DNA of 10,703 nt from Candidatus Babeliales bacterium (GTDB lineage: Bacteria > Babelota > Babeliae > Babelales > CAIQNR01). Positions 6,562 through 10,703 of the stretch are shown here, in pieces. Position 1 is the stretch's first letter, and each line of letters opens with the position of its first letter. A model generated the notes under the pieces. It worked only from the letters and a program-made list of their open reading frames with translations. It ran no database searches and was not told the origin of the DNA. The stretch spans positions 1 through 10,703 of the forward strand of contig JAIPGS010000025.1 in assembly GCA_021735725.1 (NCBI GenBank). Reading direction: 5' to 3'. Made by a program: the position numbers and the translations under genes.

Positions 6562-7428
6562 TTATACTTGTTCAGCAGCTTCATGTTTTACCCGTTCTTC
6601 AAGTCGCTCTAAAATAATTTGAAGGCTAGCAGTTATTTTTGCTATTTCTGAAAGAGAGTTGCTCAATTTTTCTTGTAAAATGTCTTGTAATCGCTTATTT
6701 TTACCATATTTTTTAACAAGTTCATTGGTGATTTCTTTAATTTTTGAAGCAACAAAGGTGTAGTTATCTTTAATGCGTTGCGCAAAACGATCGCGTGCAT
6801 CTTTAACTTGACTGAAATTTTCATAAAATACATCATAATGGTAATTAAGTAACGGGGTACTGTCTTTGTCAATTTTTCTGACTACATGCTCTTTAAAATG
6901 TTCTTTTGTTTTTTTAATAAAGTTCATTGCTTCTATTGCTTCTTCTACAGAATAGTTACTGTTTAAGGCCAGATAGCGGGCGGTAATAAAATCATTTGTT
7001 CGGTTCAGTTCATCTTCAATTTTGTCGTGAAATAAATCGATTTTAGCAAAGAGTTCTTTTTCGTATGTTTCAAAATGGGGAGAAAGATTTTTTAGTTCAC
7101 TTTTTTCTTTTAAATAATGTTTTAACACCCGTTTATGTTCTTTTTGTGCTTCTTTTAAATTATCTTGAATACTAAAAAGTTTAATAAGTGTTGTTTCTTC
7201 GTCTATATTAATGGTTAAATTAATCGCATCTCCTTGTTTTTTTTGTATATCACTCAGGTGTTGTGCGATATCTTTTTCTTGAGAATTAAAAAGATTGTCT
7301 TTAGAAGTATCATCATCAGTTGTGCGCAAACTCGTTAAAAAATGTGCGGAACGTATATCAACTCTATCAATGCTGTAAAGAGATGTATTAGAGAAGGACA
7401 CTATTAAAAGGAACGCTATTTTTTTCAT
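6562..7428 (-). CDS. Unrecognised secreted helical/coiled-coil protein
   Basis: I do not recognise this 288-residue protein. The N-terminus is a signal peptide (MKKIAFLLIVSFSNTSLYS, probable cleavage near residue 19), with no lipobox Cys. The mature protein has no further membrane segment and is predicted by eye to be almost entirely helical, with heptad-like charged stretches such as IQDNLKEAQKEHKRVLKHYL, YEKELFAKIDLFHDKIEDEL and IKEITNELVKKYGKNKRLQ. A closing helix (SEIAKITASLQIILERLEER) follows. It resembles small periplasmic helical-bundle proteins in composition only. An AAGGA ribosome binding site (7439-7443) supports the start. The gene lies upstream of lepA on the same strand and is divergent from gyrA; the 120-base gap to lepA and a candidate -10 there argue against a tight operon. 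No clear terminator follows it. Confidence 0.7.
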   Translation of the reverse strand: MKKIAFLLIVSFSNTSLYSIDRVDIRSAHFLTSLRTTDDDTSKDNLFNSQEKDIAQHLSDIQKKQGDAINLTINIDEETTLIKLFSIQDNLKEAQKEHKRVLKHYLKEKSELKNLSPHFETYEKELFAKIDLFHDKIEDELNRTNDFITARYLALNSNYSVEEAIEAMNFIKKTKEHFKEHVVRKIDKDSTPLLNYHYDVFYENFSQVKDARDRFAQRIKDNYTFVASKIKEITNELVKKYGKNKRLQDILQEKLSNSLSEIAKITASLQIILERLEERVKHEAAEQV

Positions 7429-7452
7429 AGAACATGATTCCTTACGCTATGA

Positions 7453-7482
7453 ATTATTCTTTTATAAGAGTTAGAATAACAA
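7453..7482 (-). promoter_or_regulatory. Candidate promoter of the secreted helical protein gene
   Basis: On the minus strand TTGTTA (7477-7482) lies 18 bases before AATAAT (7453-7458), which is five of six to the -10 consensus. Transcription would begin a few bases upstream of the AAGGA ribosome binding site. AT-rich context makes this tentative. Confidence 0.3.
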
Positions 7483-7547
7483 AAAAATAAATAAAAAAGC
7501 AATGGAACGGGGAAAAAGAAACTTTTTAAATGTTTTAACCCTAGTTC

Positions 7548-7576
7548 TTGTGTTATTTTATCGTTCAAGGTAATAT
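7548..7576 (+). promoter_or_regulatory. gyrA: Candidate gyrA promoter
   Basis: TTGTGT (7548-7553) is spaced 17 bases from TAATAT (7571-7576). Matches are three and four of six. The -10 box overlaps the inverted repeat at 7573-7586. A second -10-like TATAGT at 7614-7619 is too close to the start codon to leave room for the full ribosome binding region. Confidence 0.25.
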
Positions 7577-7586
7577 GGTTCCATAT
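7573..7586. promoter_or_regulatory. gyrA: Inverted repeat in the gyrA leader or promoter
   Basis: ATATGG and its reverse complement CCATAT flank two T bases. The dyad overlaps the proposed -10 box and start of transcription of gyrA, about 50 bases upstream of the ATG. It could be an operator; gyrase genes are commonly regulated by supercoiling, for which no specific motif can be read here. Confidence 0.3.
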
Positions 7587-7635
7587 GCTTAAATAGTAAT
7601 TGTTTCACGTCTTTATAGTGTAAAGGGTCAGGGGT

Positions 7636-10554
7636 ATGTCTGCCGAACAAGCTCAAGATACGTTACCAAAAGGTACCAAGTTAGTTCTTATTGAAGATGA
7701 GTTAAAGAATTCATTTTTAGATTATGCAATGTCCGTAGTTGTGAGTCGTGCGATTCCCGATGTGCGTGACGGACTTAAACCAGTTCATAGACGTGTTCTT
7801 TACGCTATGCATGAACTTGGTTATCACCATAATAAACCTTATAGAAAATCTGTACGTGTGGTTGGGGATGTGTTGGGTAAATATCACCCACATGGAGATC
7901 AAGCCGTATATAATACTATGGTTGGAATGGTTCAAGACTTTGCCAAAAGATATCCTTTATTGGATGGGCAAGGAAACTGGGGTTCTGTTGATGGTGATAA
8001 TGCAGCTGCTATGCGTTATACCGAAGTAAGAATGCAAAAAATTACTCAAGAAATTTTAGCAGATATTGAAAAAAATACAGTTCCTTTTGTTCCCAACTTT
8101 GATGAATCAACAATTGAACCAACAATTTTGCCAAGTCGCCTTCCTAACCTTTTAATTAATGGAACAGCAGGTATTGCTGTTGGGATGGCTACTTCTATTC
8201 CCCCTCACAATTTAGGGGAAGTGATTGATGGCTGTTTAGCATTTTTAGCAAATGAAGCCCTTACCGATGATGAACTTATTAAACTTATTCCTGCTCCAGA
8301 TTTTCCAACAGGTGGAATTATTTGTGGCAGAAGTGGTGTTTTAACTGCTTATAAAACTGGCCGTGGAAAAGTTGTTGTTCGTGGTGTAACAGATATTCAA
8401 GAAACTAAAAAAGGTTTTGCGATTATTATTACCGAACTTCCGTATCAGGTAAATAAAGCTGAACTTATTATTAAAATTGCTGATCTTGTTAAAAATAAAA
8501 TTGTTGAAGGTATTTCAAATATTCGTGATGAATCAGATAGACGTGGTATGCGTGTGGTGATTGAAGTCAGAAAAAATGAAATTCCTGATGTTATTTTGAA
8601 TCAGTTGTATAAATATACTCCTCTTCAAACATCAATTTCTATTTTATCATTAGCACTTCTTGATAATAGACCTCTTATTTTTACTTTAAGAGAACTTGTA
8701 AAACAATTTTTACTGCATCGTGAAACAGTTGTTTATAAACGAACAGTTTTTGATCTTGAAAAAGCTCAAGCGCGTGAACATATTCTTTTAGGCTTTATTA
8801 TTGCTCTTGATAATATTGATCCAGTTGTTCAATTGATTAAAAAATCAAAAACAGCTGAAGATGCAATGATTGCTTTAGAAAAAGAATATAAACTTTCAGT
8901 TGAACAATCTAAAGCCATTTTAGAAATGCGTTTACAACGTTTAACAGGGCTTGAACAAGAAAAAATACATTCAGAAATTGCTGAAATTAAGAAAAAAATT
9001 GAATATCTTAATTCTGTTATTAATAATAGAGATATTCTTAAAAAAGAAATTAAAGATGAACTTGTCTTTATTAAAGAAAATTATGCAAATCCGCGTCGTA
9101 CAAAAATTGAAGATACTTTTGAATCATTAACAGATACAGATTTAATTCCTGATGAAGACGTGGTTATTACCTTGACTCAAAAAGGGTATATAAAACGTGT
9201 TTCTCTTGATACGTATGGTGTGCAACACCGTGGCGGAAAAGGGAAAATGGGAATGCAGAAACTTGAAGATAATGACGATATTGTTCGTGATATGTTTGTA
9301 ACAAAAAACTTAGACGAACTGCTCTTCTTTACAAGTTTAGGGCGTGTGTACAGTATGCCAGTGTATGAAGTTGCTGAAGGGTCACGTACTTCTAAAGGAC
9401 GAGCAGTTATTAATTTGCTGCCTCTTGTTGCGGGTGAATCAGTAGTAAAATTACTTTGTATGCGTGGCATGGAAAATAAACAGATTGTAATGGTAACCAA
9501 AAAAGGTGTTATCAAAAAAACTGACGCTAAAGCATTTGCAAAAATACGTGTATCAGGAATTCGTGCACTTGGTCTGAATGATGATGACGCACTTGCATTT
9601 TGTGGTGTAAGTTCTGGAGATGATAACATTGTTATTGCAACTGCATTTGGACAAGGTATCAGATTTAAAGAATCAGAAGTGCGCACTATGGGGCGTCAAG
9701 CTGCCGGGGTACGTGGAATTAAATTAAAAGAAAAAGACCGTGTTGTTGGTATGGAAATTATTGCAGATGAAGATAAAAATCTTCTTTTTGCAACCGCGCA
9801 AGGGTATGGTAAACGTACTCGTGTAGGTGATTTCCGTGTTGCCCACCGTGGTGGACTTGGTGTAAGAACTATTCCAACAGACAGAAGAAACGGTGAAGTT
9901 GTTGGCCTTGTTATTGTTGGTGGAAACTCTCATATTCTGCTTATTGATGATTCAGGTAAAATTATTCATCTGCTTCCTTCAGAAATTAGAACAATGGGCC
10001 GTCAAGCTAAAGGTGTGCGTTTAATTCGTCTTGATAAAGACAGAACACTTGCTTCTATTGTTGCTTTTGAACAAGATGAAGAAGATGAAGTAAATGGTTC
10101 TTCTGGAACAGGAAGTTCAAATGCAACTGTTAAAGCTGACAATGTGCAAATTGGCGGGAAAATTGTATCAGGAGTTTTAAAAGCTGATGGTGCAGTTTCT
10201 TCTGAAGATGGCGTAGATGTAGAATTTTCCACAACATCTGAGACAGAAAATGAAGTGCATCATGAACCTGAAGTTTCTTTTCAGTCAGCAACACCAGTTG
10301 TTGATCAAGAGCCATCAGAACATGTTGTTTCTTTACAACCAGTTCAAGAAACACCAGACGCAATGAGTATTGAATTATCATCAACAGGTGTTACTCAAAA
10401 ATCAGAAGACGTGCAGCAGGTTGCACCGCACAGCAATCAAGGAGTTCGTTTTGAAGAACCACCTTTATCAGCTTTTGTGGAACTGATTGAAGAAGAATCA
10501 CCGTGGATTTTGGGTGATGAATCATCTCATGATTCTGACACTATGATGTTTTAA
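7636..10554 (+). CDS. gyrA: DNA gyrase subunit A with an unusually long C-terminal tail
   Basis: GyrA forms the cleavage-religation core of DNA gyrase (A2B2), which introduces negative supercoils using ATP hydrolysed by GyrB. The 972 residues compare with 875 in E. coli. The winged-helix domain carries VVGDVLGKYHPHGD (75-88) and the catalytic Arg127-Tyr128 in AAAMRYTE. The tower and coiled coil follow (about 360-490, with ILEMRLQRLTGLE). The C-terminal pinwheel (about 490-810) has a GyrA box QHRGGKG at 530-536 (consensus QRRGGKG), which marks gyrase rather than topoisomerase IV. Residues 812-972 are an acidic Ser/Glu/Val-rich tail starting EQDEEDE, without family resemblance. Gln89 and Asn93 occupy the positions of E. 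coli Ser83 and Asp87, the main quinolone-contact sites. AAGGG and AGGGG (7624-7634) serve as the ribosome binding site. gyrB is not adjacent. An IS end lies 13 bases after the stop and no terminator is visible between. Confidence 0.96.
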   Translation: MSAEQAQDTLPKGTKLVLIEDELKNSFLDYAMSVVVSRAIPDVRDGLKPVHRRVLYAMHELGYHHNKPYRKSVRVVGDVLGKYHPHGDQAVYNTMVGMVQDFAKRYPLLDGQGNWGSVDGDNAAAMRYTEVRMQKITQEILADIEKNTVPFVPNFDESTIEPTILPSRLPNLLINGTAGIAVGMATSIPPHNLGEVIDGCLAFLANEALTDDELIKLIPAPDFPTGGIICGRSGVLTAYKTGRGKVVVRGVTDIQETKKGFAIIITELPYQVNKAELIIKIADLVKNKIVEGISNIRDESDRRGMRVVIEVRKNEIPDVILNQLYKYTPLQTSISILSLALLDNRPLIFTLRELVKQFLLHRETVVYKRTVFDLEKAQAREHILLGFIIALDNIDPVVQLIKKSKTAEDAMIALEKEYKLSVEQSKAILEMRLQRLTGLEQEKIHSEIAEIKKKIEYLNSVINNRDILKKEIKDELVFIKENYANPRRTKIEDTFESLTDTDLIPDEDVVITLTQKGYIKRVSLDTYGVQHRGGKGKMGMQKLEDNDDIVRDMFVTKNLDELLFFTSLGRVYSMPVYEVAEGSRTSKGRAVINLLPLVAGESVVKLLCMRGMENKQIVMVTKKGVIKKTDAKAFAKIRVSGIRALGLNDDDALAFCGVSSGDDNIVIATAFGQGIRFKESEVRTMGRQAAGVRGIKLKEKDRVVGMEIIADEDKNLLFATAQGYGKRTRVGDFRVAHRGGLGVRTIPTDRRNGEVVGLVIVGGNSHILLIDDSGKIIHLLPSEIRTMGRQAKGVRLIRLDKDRTLASIVAFEQDEEDEVNGSSGTGSSNATVKADNVQIGGKIVSGVLKADGAVSSEDGVDVEFSTTSETENEVHHEPEVSFQSATPVVDQEPSEHVVSLQPVQETPDAMSIELSSTGVTQKSEDVQQVAPHSNQGVRFEEPPLSAFVELIEEESPWILGDESSHDSDTMMF

Positions 10555-10567
10555 TTTCGTTATATAA

Positions 10568-10703
10568 GAGCTTATCCGAAAAATCATATCATCCTAAAAA
10601 GCTGAATAGCTGCAGCAAATGAAAGTAACGATTCATAAGATATTTTTGTCTTGCTCCAGCAAATTTTCAATGAGCGATACCAAGAAAACCAACCAAAAGT
10701 TCT
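10568..10703 (-). mobile_element. End of an IS5-like insertion sequence, remainder beyond the right edge
   Basis: GAGCTTATCCGAAAAATC beginning at 10568 resembles the terminal inverted repeats of IS5-superfamily elements and lies 16 bases beyond the stop codon of a minus-strand transposase, the compact spacing usual for IS ends. TAA/TA precedes the end, in line with short TA-type target duplications in some IS5 groups. The other end is not in the window, so neither the repeat nor the duplication can be confirmed. Confidence 0.55.
10584..10703 (-). CDS. Transposase C-terminal part (IS5-like, DDE type), N-terminus beyond the right edge
   Basis: The minus strand reads 39 residues from the window edge to a TGA at 10584-10586. 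It opens RTFGWFSWYRSLK and closes SYESLLSFAAAIQLFRMI. The pattern R-T-F-x-W-hydrophobic-x-x-x-R-x-L, followed about 15 residues later by a small/hydrophobic helix with Ala-Ile-x-Leu, is the typical end of IS5-superfamily transposases, shortly after the catalytic Glu of the DDE triad. The catalytic residues lie outside the window. Frames upstream cannot be judged, so intactness is unknown. Confidence rests on this short motif only. Confidence 0.6.
   Translation of the reverse strand, partial: RTFGWFSWYRSLKICWSKTKISYESLLSFAAAIQLFRMI

Noticed and set aside
9177..9686. A 169-codon minus-strand reading frame inside gyrA
   Set aside because: It is fully antisense to conserved gyrA pinwheel codons, so its length is explained by codon bias of the real gene.
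1..10703. CRISPR array, tRNA, rRNA or defence island
   Set aside because: No regularly spaced repeats, no cloverleaf-like conserved arms and no recognisable nuclease, helicase or toxin genes were seen on either strand.

Overview
The window is AT-rich (by eye about one third G+C) and comes from a bacterium. Three proteins carry Sec signal peptides, and one of these is a probable outer-membrane beta-barrel, so a Gram-negative cell envelope is likely. Lineage-specific secreted and low-complexity proteins sit between isolated housekeeping genes (grpE, lepA, gyrA) that lack their usual neighbours. That pattern would suit a reduced, host-associated lineage such as Candidatus Dependentiae (TM6). The lineage is an inference from gene style and was not tested by search.

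Layout: positions 1-1232 (minus) hold the start of an outer-membrane barrel gene that runs off the left edge. A divergent promoter region (1233-1425) with a clean inverted repeat separates it from grpE (1426-2046, plus). A symmetric terminator (2045-2074) serves grpE and the convergent minus-strand pair that follows. That pair is an unrecognised secreted low-complexity protein (3189-4463), overlapped by 8 bases by an RMD1/DUF155-family membrane protein (2090-3196). Next come lepA (4621-6441, minus) and a secreted all-helical protein of unknown function (6562-7428, minus). A second divergent region (7429-7635) leads to gyrA (7636-10554, plus). From about 10568 to the right edge lies the end of an IS5-like insertion sequence, with the last 39 codons of its transposase on the minus strand.

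Functionally the recognisable genes cover protein folding (GrpE, nucleotide exchange for DnaK), translation (LepA/EF4) and DNA topology (GyrA). The rest are envelope or secreted proteins. No intergenic gap exceeds 300 bases. I see no tRNA, rRNA, CRISPR array or recognisable defence system.

The most notable points are: GyrA has Gln and Asn at the two key quinolone-contact positions and a 161-residue non-conserved tail; an IS end lies 13 bases after the gyrA stop; the secreted/RMD1 pair has overlapping reading frames with no ribosome binding site for the second gene; and short perfect dyads sit at the grpE, lepA and gyrA control regions. I did not find a convincing wholly new multi-gene system. 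The secreted low-complexity/RMD1 pair is the best candidate for undescribed biology.
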